DNA of 64,000 bases from Mesorhizobium ciceri WSM4083 (GTDB lineage Bacteria; Pseudomonadota; Alphaproteobacteria; Rhizobiales; Rhizobiaceae). The notes under the pieces are model-generated. The model was not told the DNA's origin. It did no database searches and was given only the letters and a program-made list of their open reading frames with translations. The position numbers were made by a program, and so were the translations under genes. The stretch spans positions 41,994 to 105,993 of the forward strand of contig NZ_JAFG01000007.1 of assembly GCF_000519305.1 (NCBI RefSeq), given 5' to 3'. Positions 24,362 through 33,511 of the stretch are shown in pieces. Each line of letters starts with the position of its first letter. The first letter of the stretch is position 1.

Positions 24362-25579
24362 TTGCCCCTTAATTCGCAGCAGAAGAAGACTGTCCTCGCC
24401 TCATTCCTGGGCTGGACGCTCGATGCTTTCGATTTCTTCCTTCTGACATTCCTGCTTACCGATATCGCGACCGAATTCCACGCCGACGTGCCCGCGGTCT
24501 CCAAGGCGCTGTTCCTGACGCTGGCAACGCGCTTCATCGGCGCTTTCTTCTTCGGCATGCTTGCCGACAAATACGGGCGCAAGCCGATCCTCATGCTCAA
24601 CATCGTGAGCTATTCGGTGATCGGCGCGCTGGCCGCCTTCTCACCCAATCTCGGCATATTCCTCGCCCTGCGTGCTTTGTTCGGCATCGCCATGGGCGGC
24701 GAATGGGGGCTTGGCAGTTCGCTGGCCATGGAATCCATCCCGCCGAGCGCACGCGGCATGGTCTCCGGCATCCTGCAATGCGGCTATCCGGCCGGTTATC
24801 TCTTGGCGGCGGTGGTCTATGGCCTGCTCTATCAGCAAACGATCGGCGGCTACACGATCGGCTGGCGTGCCATGTTCCTGCTCAGCTTCGTGCCGGCGCT
24901 GATTGTGCTCTTCATCCGCTCGCACGTGCCGGAATCGCCAGCCTTCGTCGAAGCGCAGAAGACCGCGAGACCGGGCATGTGGGAAACCCTGCAGAAACAC
25001 TGGGGCGTCGCGCTCTATGCCGTCGTGCTGATGATGTTCTTCAATTTCTTCAGCCATGGCACGCAGGACCTCTACCCCACCTTTCTGAAAAAGCAGCACG
25101 GCTTCGATCCGCATACGGTGAGCTGGATCACCATCGTCGCCAATATCGGCGCCATCGTCGGCGGCCTGGCATTCGGCGCGCTGTCGGAGAAGATCGGCCG
25201 CGTCAACGCCATCACGCTGGCCTGCCTGATCGCCTTGCCGTCGATTCCGCTTTGGGCCTACTCGACCACGCCGTTCATGCTCGCCATCGGCGCCTTCGTC
25301 ATGCAGGTCGCGGTCCAGGGCGCCTGGGGCGTCATCCCCGTGCACCTCAACGAGCTTTCGCCCGGAGCGGTGCGGGCGACATTGCCCGGCTTTATCTATC
25401 AGGCGGGCAATCTCGCCGCGTCCTATGGCGGCCCCTATCAAGCAGGAATCGCTGAAAGCGCCGGAGGCAGCTATGGCTATGCCCTGGCGCTGTTCGCAGG
25501 CGTGGTCGCCGTCTGCATCATCGTCGTCATCCGCTTCAGCCCGGAACGACGTGGCCAGGTGATGACCGTCCTGACCTGA
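24362..25579 (+). CDS. MFS transporter, sugar-acid/aromatic-acid:H+ symporter type
   Basis: About 405 residues with 12 predicted membrane helices. Motif A (GMLADKYGRKPILM) lies between helices 2 and 3, and FLGWTLDAFDFFLLTFLL has the D-x-x-D-like acidic pair of the SHS/AAHS-type carboxylate symporters. It probably imports an organic acid with protons. The start is uncertain. GGAGGAAG (24352-24359) sits five bases before a TTG at 24362, whereas ATG codons at 24347 and 24350 overlap that site and lack one of their own. It is separated from the Dabb gene by 157 bases, so it may have its own promoter. Confidence 0.85.
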   Translation: MPLNSQQKKTVLASFLGWTLDAFDFFLLTFLLTDIATEFHADVPAVSKALFLTLATRFIGAFFFGMLADKYGRKPILMLNIVSYSVIGALAAFSPNLGIFLALRALFGIAMGGEWGLGSSLAMESIPPSARGMVSGILQCGYPAGYLLAAVVYGLLYQQTIGGYTIGWRAMFLLSFVPALIVLFIRSHVPESPAFVEAQKTARPGMWETLQKHWGVALYAVVLMMFFNFFSHGTQDLYPTFLKKQHGFDPHTVSWITIVANIGAIVGGLAFGALSEKIGRVNAITLACLIALPSIPLWAYSTTPFMLAIGAFVMQVAVQGAWGVIPVHLNELSPGAVRATLPGFIYQAGNLAASYGGPYQAGIAESAGGSYGYALALFAGVVAVCIIVVIRFSPERRGQVMTVLT

Positions 25580-25586
25580 GCGGCGC

Positions 25587-26432
25587 CTAACCAAGCCTCA
25601 GCGCGACGACACCGGCCACGATGCTGAGCGCGGCGGCACCGCGCCAGCCGGTCATTTTTTCGCCGAGAGCGAAGACCGAGATCGTCATGGCAAACAGGAT
25701 CGAGGTTTCGCGCAGCGAGGCCACGGAGGCGATCGGTGCTTTGGTCATCGCCCACATGACGATCCAGTAGGCGGCGCCGCTGAGCACGCCGGTGAACAGC
25801 CCTGCCTTCCAGTCGCGCGCCAGCACCGGCAGTGCCTTCGGCCCGCGGAAGATGAGGCACAGCACCAACGCGCCTAAAGCATCGCAGATGAACAGCCAGG
25901 CGGCATAGCTCTGCGCGGTTGCCGCCAGCCGCGCGCCACTGCCGTCCGACAGCGTATAGCTGGCAATGAAGATGGAAGTGCCGAGCGCGAAGCCAACCGC
26001 GCGCAGATTGAGTTTTTCCAGATGCGCGCCGCCACGAAACGACATCACCAGCGTGCCGGCCGACAACAGGAAGATACCGAGCATGGCGAACGGGCCGGGG
26101 ATCTCGGCAACGACGAACATGCCGCCAAAGGCCGAGAGCAGAGGTGCGGTGCCTCGCGCCAGCGGATAGGTCTGGGCGAAATCGCCCGCCTTGTAGGCGC
26201 CGATCAGGAAGGTCCGGTAGCCCATGTGGAAAATGACGGAGGCGATGATGTAGGGCCACACCTCCGCCTTCGGCACTTCGACGAAAGGCAGCACCACGAG
26301 TGCCGCAGCGCCCATGCCCAGCGTCATCAGCGTGATCGACAGGAAGCGGTCGAGATGGACCTTGACCAGCGCGTTCCAGATCGCGTGCATGGCGGCGGCG
26401 GCAAGCACTGCGAAAAAGACGAAAAGCGTCAT
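25587..26432 (-). CDS. EamA/DMT-superfamily permease
   Basis: A 281-residue membrane protein with ten predicted helices, arranged as two five-helix EamA repeats (from MTLFVFFAVLAAAAMHAIWN; second repeat after about residue 150). Such drug/metabolite transporters move small metabolites across the inner membrane; the substrate is not evident. The ATG at 26432 overlaps the preceding hydrolase stop by four bases, so the longer frame to 26963 is not used. It is convergent with the MFS gene, eight bases apart. Confidence 0.88.
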   Translation of the reverse strand: MTLFVFFAVLAAAAMHAIWNALVKVHLDRFLSITLMTLGMGAAALVVLPFVEVPKAEVWPYIIASVIFHMGYRTFLIGAYKAGDFAQTYPLARGTAPLLSAFGGMFVVAEIPGPFAMLGIFLLSAGTLVMSFRGGAHLEKLNLRAVGFALGTSIFIASYTLSDGSGARLAATAQSYAAWLFICDALGALVLCLIFRGPKALPVLARDWKAGLFTGVLSGAAYWIVMWAMTKAPIASVASLRETSILFAMTISVFALGEKMTGWRGAAALSIVAGVVALRLG

Positions 26433-27331
26433 GTGGCAATGCCGGGCGTTTCCAGGTCGATGTCGACCCGCAGCGGAAAATGATCCGAGGCAACCTCGTC
26501 GATATCGGCACTGATCGAACGCACCCGCGCGGCCAACATGCCGCCGACGAAACAATGGTCGAGCCGGCGTTTTGCCAGCCTGCCGTCGATGGTCTTCACA
26601 TGGGTGTGGAAGTCCGGAACCGGCTCCCCGGCAACGGCGGCGGCATCGACGAAACCGCTGAGATAGGCGGCACCCCGATGGTAGGGCGTGCTGCCGACGA
26701 TGCGGCGATACTCGGCGCTGTCCGGCTCCATGTTGAAATCGCCCATCCAGATCGCCGCCAGCGGGTTTTCCGGCTCCGCCTCGCCGCTGGTCCAGTTGCG
26801 CGTGGGCTCGTCGTCGACGCCGCTCCACGGTCCGCCATCGGACGGTGCCCGGCGATGCTCGCCCAGGAGATAGTCGATCTGCTCCAGCCGCTCCTCGGCC
26901 GCGATGTGGGCGAGATGCAGCGACAACACCCGCACCGGCCCTGCCGGCGTGCGGATCATGCATTCAAGTGCTGCATTGCGGGTGTTGAGCGGCCGTTGCG
27001 TGCGGCGCATCGGCAGCGCATGCAGCCGCGACCAGACGATCGGCAGTCTCGACAGCACCATGGTGCCGAACTGGCGGCGCCGATTGACCAGACGGCCGTC
27101 GCGCCTTTCGCTGGCATCCATGTCGAAGGCCGGGCCGTAGACCCAGTGATGTTCGGGCAACAGACGGGAAAGCAACTCCGGCTGGTCGTCGAAATTGCTG
27201 CGCTGCCAATGCCGTTCGACTTCCTGCAGCGCAATGATGTCGGCGCCGGCAACGATGCGCGCGGCGCGCGAAAGATCGTAGCGGCCGTCGCCGCCGAACC
27301 CGTACTGGATGTTGTAGCTGACCAGCTTCAT
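26429..27331 (-). CDS. Endonuclease/exonuclease/phosphatase (EEP) family hydrolase
   Basis: A 300-residue metal-dependent hydrolase with the family motifs in order: VSYNIQYGFGG at the start, ALQEVERHW (Mg-binding Glu), HLAHIA, WMGDFNMEP (Asp/Asn pair), and SDHFPLRVDI at the end. Substrates could be DNA ends, phosphoinositide-like or sphingolipid phosphodiesters; sequence alone does not decide. No signal peptide. It is translationally coupled (ATGA) to the EamA permease. Confidence 0.88.
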   Translation of the reverse strand: MKLVSYNIQYGFGGDGRYDLSRAARIVAGADIIALQEVERHWQRSNFDDQPELLSRLLPEHHWVYGPAFDMDASERRDGRLVNRRRQFGTMVLSRLPIVWSRLHALPMRRTQRPLNTRNAALECMIRTPAGPVRVLSLHLAHIAAEERLEQIDYLLGEHRRAPSDGGPWSGVDDEPTRNWTSGEAEPENPLAAIWMGDFNMEPDSAEYRRIVGSTPYHRGAAYLSGFVDAAAVAGEPVPDFHTHVKTIDGRLAKRRLDHCFVGGMLAARVRSISADIDEVASDHFPLRVDIDLETPGIAT

Positions 27332-27495
27332 TGCTTATCCGGCTCAATTTCGTGTTGGCAGTAGCGGTTCGATGCCATGGTTGCAATGTGCAGGAGAATG
27401 GACGTGGCTTGGACCAGCCTTGCTTAACCGGGATCATGCACCGATCCCGAAGCACTTCGGTATCTTCCGTGCGCCGGAAAACGGCGCGCGATGCC

Positions 27496-29046
27496 TTAAG
27501 TATTCAGCGGCTGGAACCGGCCGGGTGGCGACGCCGCCAGTTCGGTCCAGTCGATCTCTTCCTCAAGGCGATGATAGGCTTCGTCGCCAATCGTCCCGTT
27601 GCGGCGCAATTCCTCCAGCGCGTCGCGCTGGCTCTTGATCGCGTAAAGACGCAAGCGGTCATATTCGGTCGCCGCCTGGGCATCGTCGGGATTTTTGGCG
27701 ATCTTGCGTTGAGCGGCATATTGCTCGCGCACCGCGGCCGCCGCGTCCGATGTCTTGCCGCTCAATATGTCGAGCGCCGCCTGCATGACCACAACGCGTG
27801 CCTGCGCAACCTCGCGGTCGACGGTTTCGTCAGGGTCGAGGTTCAGCAGGCGCAGCAGCGGCTTCAGGCTCATGCCTTGCAGCACCAGCGTGCCGAGCAC
27901 AACCGTGAAGGCAGCGAGCACGATCGGGTCGCGGGCCGGGAAGTCAGCCGGCAGGGCGAATGCCGCCGCAAGCGTCACCAAACCGCGCATCCCGCACCAG
28001 CCGATCAGCACGCCGCCACGAAACGACGGAGCGTCACGCTGACGATCAGCCACGCCGAAACGGCCAAACCACCTGATGATCGTGCCGCACCCCAGCACCC
28101 AGATGAGGCGTGAGACGATGACGATGGCAAGCACTGTCCCGGCCAGGACGAACGCATCGGTCTGCCCCTGCCCGGCAAGCCGGCCGACGATCGTACGCGC
28201 CTGCAGGCCCATCAGCACGAAAGCCAGCACGTTGAGCACGAAGACCGCCGTTTCCCAGACCGAATAAGAACTGATGCGGTTTCTGGCCGGCATGCGGCGC
28301 GGCGCGGTGCGCGCGATCGTCATGGCATAGACGACTATGGTGATGATGGCCGACAGTCCGATCCTGTCGGCCAGGATCCAGACCCCGAATGTGCCGGCAA
28401 ATTGCACCACAGTGCCGCTCGCCGGGTCTTCGATCCGGCCCAGCGTCATCAGAGACAACCGGCCAAGCAGGTAGCCGGCGGCAAGGCTGCCGAGCGTGGA
28501 CAGCAGGATCATCGGAACGGCGCTGCTCAGCAGAATGGAACCTGCTGCCGCCGAAATCGCCATCCGGTAGATCAGCAAGGCGGTGGCGTCGTTGAGCAGG
28601 CTCTCGCCTTGCAGAATGGCAGTGATGCGGTGCGGCACCTTGAACTGGCCAAGCACGGCCGATGCCGCAACCGCATCGGGCGGCGCCACGATGGCGCCAA
28701 GCGCTATGGCCGCGGCGATCGGCAGACCTGCCATCGCCCAGCCGGCCAGCGCGACCGTCGCCGTCGTGAAAAGGACGGCACCAAGCGCCAGCAGCACAAG
28801 CGGCACCCTGTAGCGGTTGAGATCGCGCAGCGACGTGTCATAGGCGGCATCGAGCAGCACCGGCGCGATGAACAGGGCAAGCGCCAGTTCCGGGTCGATC
28901 TCGATGGTCGGCACGCCAGGCACGAAGGCGATGCCTACCCCCGCCAGCGCCAGCAAAGAGGGGTAGGGAACCTCCAGCCGTCGCGACAGCGCCGTCAGCG
29001 CAACGGCGATCAACAGCAGAACGAGTGTCAGTTCGAAAAGAACCAT
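27496..29046 (-). CDS. CPA1-family Na+/H+ antiporter
   Basis: A 516-residue protein: about 12 membrane helices, then a ~120-residue cytoplasmic tail rich in charged helices. The transport core shows APPDAVAASAVL and GESLLNDATALL, corresponding to the ion-binding P-x-D and N-D motifs of CPA1 exchangers. WCGMRGLVTLAAAFAL is the conserved late helix. It exchanges cytoplasmic Na+ or K+ for protons, giving pH and salt tolerance. No linked regulator is visible. Confidence 0.92.
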   Translation of the reverse strand: MVLFELTLVLLLIAVALTALSRRLEVPYPSLLALAGVGIAFVPGVPTIEIDPELALALFIAPVLLDAAYDTSLRDLNRYRVPLVLLALGAVLFTTATVALAGWAMAGLPIAAAIALGAIVAPPDAVAASAVLGQFKVPHRITAILQGESLLNDATALLIYRMAISAAAGSILLSSAVPMILLSTLGSLAAGYLLGRLSLMTLGRIEDPASGTVVQFAGTFGVWILADRIGLSAIITIVVYAMTIARTAPRRMPARNRISSYSVWETAVFVLNVLAFVLMGLQARTIVGRLAGQGQTDAFVLAGTVLAIVIVSRLIWVLGCGTIIRWFGRFGVADRQRDAPSFRGGVLIGWCGMRGLVTLAAAFALPADFPARDPIVLAAFTVVLGTLVLQGMSLKPLLRLLNLDPDETVDREVAQARVVVMQAALDILSGKTSDAAAAVREQYAAQRKIAKNPDDAQAATEYDRLRLYAIKSQRDALEELRRNGTIGDEAYHRLEEEIDWTELAASPPGRFQPLNT

Positions 29047-29315
29047 GGCCTGTTATAGCCGGGAAGCGAGGTTCTGGCAGCGGCAAAGCGGCTGGAAACT
29101 GTTGATTTGCCCAGCAAGCTCGAGCCGGCAGGATACCTCGAATTGCCTTTCTGCTAATTTGACAAATGCGCTGACCCCACCGGCATCGAGATCACCTGAT
29201 ATCGGGTTTGCTTAAACAACCGACTTCGCTGCATTGCCCCATGCCACGCGGGCGCAAGCATCCTCCCGTCTCGTAGACTGGGATGCAGCCATTCATTCCA
29301 AACAAGCGCGGCAGC

Positions 29316-30380
29316 CTAGTGCAGCACCAGCATATCGCTCGACGAAAACGAGATCTCGGCCTTTTCACCGACCGCGGGCGGCGGTGTCGCCGGGCTGTTG
29401 AATGTGTCGAGCGATACCGTGTTGCCGCCAATGCCGACGCGAACCCGGATGACCGAGCCGAGGAAATGCACTTCGGAGATTTCGCCGGACAGGCTGGAGT
29501 CGCGGCCGGGCTGGCGGCCAAGCGAGATGGCTTCCGGACGCAACGCCAGCGACAGCGTGTCGCCCGACTTGGAACCGTTGAGCTTGCCCTTGAGCGAGAC
29601 CTGTTCGGAATTGACCCGCACCGTGCCTGCGGCGGCATCGGTGACGGTGCCTTCGAGCACGTTCAGCGTGCCGACGAAATTGGCGACGAACTTGGTCGCC
29701 GGGCGGTTGTAGATCTCGAACGGCGTGCCGACCTGCTCGGCCTTGCCGCCATACATGACGGCGATCCGGTCCGAGATCGACAGCGCCTCCTCCTGATCGT
29801 GCGTCACGAAAATGGTTGTGATGCCGAGCTTCTTCTGGATCGAGCGGATTTCCTCGCGCAGCGACACGCGCACCTTGGCATCGAGCGCCGACAGCGGCTC
29901 GTCGAGCAGCAAGAGCTTCGGCTTCGGCGCGATGGCGCGAGCCAGCGCGATGCGCTGCTGCTGGCCGCCCGAGAGCTGATAGGGATAGCGATCCGCCATC
30001 TGCGGCAGCTTGATAATGCCGAGCATCTCGGTGACACGGGCATCGATGTCCGCCCTCGGCATGCCGGCGACCTTCAAGCCGAAGCCGATGTTCTGCGCCA
30101 CGGTCAGGTTCGGGAACAGCGCATAGGCCTGGAACACCATGCCGACATTGCGCTGGTTGGGCTTCAGCCTCGTAATGTCCTTGCCGCTGACGACGATCGT
30201 GCCGGCGCTCGGTTCCTCGAAACCAGCCACCATGCGCAGCACCGTCGTCTTGCCGCAGCCGGATGGCCCGAGGAAAGAGACAAATTCGCCGCGCTCTACG
30301 TCGAGATTGAAATCCTCCACCACCGTGGTGGCGCCGAAGGATTTTCGAACGTGCTGGATGGAGAGGAATGGGTCGGCCAT
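29316..30380 (-). CDS. ABC transporter ATP-binding protein (Fe3+/polyamine-type uptake)
   Basis: A 354-residue ATPase with Walker A GPSGCGKTT, Q-loop VFQAYALFPNLTV, signature LSGGQQQRIALARA, Walker B LLLLDEPLSALD, H-loop THDQEEAL and a TOBE domain near the C-terminus (RPEAISLG). This PotA/FbpC-like class serves importers of polyamines, ferric iron or related organic cations. It is the last gene of the operon 33269-29316, 16 bases after the second permease. Confidence 0.92.
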   Translation of the reverse strand: MADPFLSIQHVRKSFGATTVVEDFNLDVERGEFVSFLGPSGCGKTTVLRMVAGFEEPSAGTIVVSGKDITRLKPNQRNVGMVFQAYALFPNLTVAQNIGFGLKVAGMPRADIDARVTEMLGIIKLPQMADRYPYQLSGGQQQRIALARAIAPKPKLLLLDEPLSALDAKVRVSLREEIRSIQKKLGITTIFVTHDQEEALSISDRIAVMYGGKAEQVGTPFEIYNRPATKFVANFVGTLNVLEGTVTDAAAGTVRVNSEQVSLKGKLNGSKSGDTLSLALRPEAISLGRQPGRDSSLSGEISEVHFLGSVIRVRVGIGGNTVSLDTFNSPATPPPAVGEKAEISFSSSDMLVLH

Positions 30381-30396
30381 GGGGTGGTTCTCTCGA

Positions 30397-31188
30397 TCAA
30401 TTTGGGCGGTTCGCCGATTTCGGCGCGAAGCGGGACAGTATCTGGATCAGCGACATGCAGCCCCAGGTGATGGCGAAGGCAATGATGGCAAGTGCCGCCG
30501 GCTCATAGGCGCGGTTGGCGCCGATATTTTGCAGATACGGGCCGAAAGCAGGCCGGTTGAGCAGGCTCGCCATGGTGAATTCGCCGATGACGATGGCGAA
30601 GGTGAGGAAGGCCCCCGAGAGCACCGCGATCAGCACGTTGGGCAGGATGACACGGGTGATGATCGTTCCCCAACCAGCGCCAAGGATCTGTGCAGCTTCC
30701 GTCAAGGTGCGCACGTCGATTGTGCGAAGCCCGGTGTCGACGGCGCGATACATATAGGGCAGCGCCAGTGTCGCATAGCCGATGACCAGCAACGCATTGG
30801 TGCCTGTATCGGTCGCCAGGAACGGCAGCGGCGAATTCGACCCGTACATTCTGATGTAGCCGAAGACGATGACGATGGCCGGAATGACCAGCGGCAGCAG
30901 GGTAATGAATTCGACGATCGGCCGCAATTGCGGCAGCCGAAGCCGGATCCAATAAGCGGCGGGCACCACGATCAGCACGCCGAGAATGATGGTGAAAACG
31001 GCTGCCAGTACCGAATAGCCGAAGGTGGCCTGGAAACGGGCATCGCCCAACACGACCTTGTAGGCGTCGAAGGAGTACTCCCCGCGCCGCATGCGCATCG
31101 AGAACTCCACGGTCGCGATCAGCGGGATGAAAAAGTAGGCCGCGCCAAGAGCGAAGACGAGCCAGGCCCAGAACTTTCCCGACTTCAT
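30397..31188 (-). CDS. ABC transporter permease (PotC-like)
   Basis: A 263-residue inner-membrane permease with six predicted helices. The first is GKFWAWLVFALGAAYFFIPL and the EAA loop region is LTEAAQILGAGWGTIITRVI. The start ATG at 31188 overlaps the upstream permease stop (ATGA), so the longer frame to 31506 is rejected. It pairs with the product of 31185-32099 in the same importer. Confidence 0.9.
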   Translation of the reverse strand: MKSGKFWAWLVFALGAAYFFIPLIATVEFSMRMRRGEYSFDAYKVVLGDARFQATFGYSVLAAVFTIILGVLIVVPAAYWIRLRLPQLRPIVEFITLLPLVIPAIVIVFGYIRMYGSNSPLPFLATDTGTNALLVIGYATLALPYMYRAVDTGLRTIDVRTLTEAAQILGAGWGTIITRVILPNVLIAVLSGAFLTFAIVIGEFTMASLLNRPAFGPYLQNIGANRAYEPAALAIIAFAITWGCMSLIQILSRFAPKSANRPN

Positions 31189-32099
31189 TTCAGCCACCTC
31201 TCGGAACGGGTCCGGAACCAGATGTAGAACACATTGGCAAGACCGGTGATGACGATCATGCCGAAGGCGATGGCATAGCCGAGATGGGCATTGTGCAGCA
31301 CATCTCCACGGATCTGTGCATAAAGCAGGATCGGCACGATGTTGAGCGACGAGCCGGTCAGCGCATAGGCGGTGGCGATGGCGCCGAAGGCGTTGGCGAA
31401 CAACAGGATCACGGTGCCGAGGAAACTCGGCCAGATCACCGGAATGACCACCATGCGCCAGTACTGGGACATGGTCGCGCCCAGCGTCGCGGCTGCCTCG
31501 CCCCATTCCTTCTTCAGCCCGTCGATGGCTGGCACGATGATCACCACCATCAGCGGTATCTGGAAATAGACATAGGTCAGTGTCAGGCCCCAGAATGACA
31601 GGATGTTGAAGCCATGCGCGTAGATGTTAAGGCCGAACACGGTGTTCAGGATCACCGTCGCAAGGCCGAGGCGGCCGAGCGTGGCGAGGAAGGCAAAGGC
31701 CAGCGGCACGCCGGCAAAATTGGAGGCCACGCCGGAAAACGTCAGTGTCGCCGAACGTATCCAGTCCGGCAGGCCACCGCGCACGATGGCGATGGCAATC
31801 GCCAGGCCCGCAAATGCGCCAATCAGCGATGAAGCAAGACTGATCTTGATCGAAATCCAGTAGGCGGCAACGATGGACGGTTGCGCCAGCGCTGCGATGT
31901 TCTCGAGAGTGAATTCGCCGGCATCGTTCTGGAATGCACCCAGCATCAGATAGAGCGTGGGCAGGATGAGGAACATGATGGCGAAGATGAAGAAAGGCGC
32001 GACACCAAGCCATTGTGTCGGCAGCCGCATGCTGCGTGCTTCGGCGGGAGGCGCGGTCTTCCCGGTAACAGCGTGGTCGGACAATGAGATATCGGTCAT
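31185..32099 (-). CDS. ABC transporter permease (PotB-like)
   Basis: A 304-residue membrane protein with a short cytoplasmic N-terminus (MTDISLSDHAVTGKTAPP) and six predicted helices. The loop GEAAATLGATMSQYWRMVVI matches the EAA motif. It is the first permease after the attenuator-type hairpin at 32128-32151. Confidence 0.9.
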   Translation of the reverse strand: MTDISLSDHAVTGKTAPPAEARSMRLPTQWLGVAPFFIFAIMFLILPTLYLMLGAFQNDAGEFTLENIAALAQPSIVAAYWISIKISLASSLIGAFAGLAIAIAIVRGGLPDWIRSATLTFSGVASNFAGVPLAFAFLATLGRLGLATVILNTVFGLNIYAHGFNILSFWGLTLTYVYFQIPLMVVIIVPAIDGLKKEWGEAAATLGATMSQYWRMVVIPVIWPSFLGTVILLFANAFGAIATAYALTGSSLNIVPILLYAQIRGDVLHNAHLGYAIAFGMIVITGLANVFYIWFRTRSERWLK

Positions 32100-32127
32100 G
32101 CGCCGGCTACCGTCTTCGAGAGAAGGA

Positions 32128-32151
32128 CCGGGCGGCCGCGAAGCCGCCCGG
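32128..32151 (-). terminator. Intra-operon hairpin after the binding-protein gene
   Basis: CCGGGCGGC and GCCGCCCGG form a 9-bp perfect stem with a six-base loop, between the binding-protein stop and the permease start. There is no U-tract. It has the same layout as the hairpin at 16530-16555 and probably sets a binding-protein excess. Confidence 0.6.
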
Positions 32152-32162
32152 CATGGTGTGAA

Positions 32163-33269
32163 TTACTTGACGTTGGCGCCGACGACGGCATCCCAGTTCT
32201 TGGTGATGGCTTCCTTGGACTTGCCCTGCTCGTCGAGTGTCGGGAACACGGCGGAAGCATAGGCTTCGGCCGGCGGCAGCTTGGCCAGGATGTCAGCCGG
32301 GATCTTGCCGTTCTTGGCGAGATCGTTGAAGCGGATCGGGTGGCAATAGCCTTTCAGCCAGCCGATCTGGCCTTCGTCCGAGTAGAGGTATTCGAGCCAG
32401 AGCTTGGCTGCATTCGGATGCGGCGCGTAGGCGCTGATCGCCTGCACGTAGACACCGGCGACAACACCGGTCTTCGGCACGACGACGTCGACGGGCGGAT
32501 TGCCCTTCAGCGTGTCGCGGCCGGCGAGCGCGTTGTAGTCCCAGGTGACGAGGATCGGAGTCTGGCCCTGGGCGAGCGTCGCGGCCTTTCCGATGACCGG
32601 CACGAAATTGCCGGCGGCGTTGAGCTTCTTGAAGAAGTCGAGGCCAGCGGTGCCGGCAGCTTCACCGGCGGCGGCGCCTGACGACAGGCCGGCGGCATAA
32701 ACCGCCTGGATAGCCTGGTTCGAGGCCCGCGGATCACCGGCTAGGGCTACCGAGTTGGCGAATTCCGGCTTCAGCAGGTCGGCCCAGTCGGCCGGAGATT
32801 CCTTGACGAGGTCCTTGTTCACCTGGAAGGAAAGCACGCCGTAATAGTCGCCGGTCCAGAAGCCTTCGGCATCCTTGGCGCTGTCGGGGATCGAGTCCCA
32901 GGTCGACACCTTGTAGGGCTGGATCAGGCCATCGGCCTTGGCGGTCGGGCCGAAGGACAGGCCGACGTCGATGACGTCGGGCGCCTGCGGGCCCTTGTTG
33001 TCCTTGTTGGCCTTGATCGCCTCGATCTCGTCGCCGGAACCGGCATCGGGATTGAGTTCGTTGACGGTGATTTCCGGATACTTCGCCTTGAAGCCTGCAA
33101 TGACGTCGCCGTAACCGCACCAGTCATGCGGCAGCGCGATGGTGGTGAGCTGGCCTTCCGCCTTGGCGGCCTTGACGAGATCGTCCAGCGAATCCGCGGA
33201 CGAAATCACCGTCGACGCGAAAAGCGCCGCGGCCGAAAGGGAAAGCACTTTCCCCGTGAATTTGAACAT
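32163..33269 (-). CDS. Periplasmic solute-binding protein of the PotABC-like importer
   Basis: A 368-residue exported binding protein. The signal peptide MFKFTGKVLSLSAAALFAST is cleaved near SSADS. The mature part starts LDDLVKAAKAEGQLTTIALP, the opening typical of family 1/6 binding proteins in Fe3+, thiamine or polyamine-like transporters, and has VIDVGLSFGP and DVVVPKTGVVAGVYVQ. The ATG at 33269 follows GGAGAG; the longer frame is rejected. Given the neighbouring amine-catabolic genes on the same strand, the ligand may be an amine or amino alcohol (inference). Confidence 0.88.
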   Translation of the reverse strand: MFKFTGKVLSLSAAALFASTVISSADSLDDLVKAAKAEGQLTTIALPHDWCGYGDVIAGFKAKYPEITVNELNPDAGSGDEIEAIKANKDNKGPQAPDVIDVGLSFGPTAKADGLIQPYKVSTWDSIPDSAKDAEGFWTGDYYGVLSFQVNKDLVKESPADWADLLKPEFANSVALAGDPRASNQAIQAVYAAGLSSGAAAGEAAGTAGLDFFKKLNAAGNFVPVIGKAATLAQGQTPILVTWDYNALAGRDTLKGNPPVDVVVPKTGVVAGVYVQAISAYAPHPNAAKLWLEYLYSDEGQIGWLKGYCHPIRFNDLAKNGKIPADILAKLPPAEAYASAVFPTLDEQGKSKEAITKNWDAVVGANVK

Positions 33270-33511
33270 GTGTTCTCTCCGTTGAACTGACGCCGTTGGA
33301 CGCCTGCGATGCGGTATCGTTTTCATGTGACAGCCAGATGAAAGCTTTGTGAAAGCGGCTGCTCGCAGTGCGAAAAAGTAAACTCTTTTTAACCTGATGT
33401 AGCAATCGCTCCGCGATTCTTTTTCCGGCTAACTAGTTTTTGCCTTGCCCGTCATCCTCCCCCTTGTTTTCATAGCCCCTTTTCAGATCACTTTGCGGCG
33501 CGGAAAACGCC

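Noticed and set aside
33404..33425. Hairpin AATCGC-TCC-GCGATT followed by CTTTTT on the plus strand
   Set aside because: It looks like a terminator, but the flanking genes are on the minus strand and no plus-strand transcript is evident; the stem is only six base pairs.
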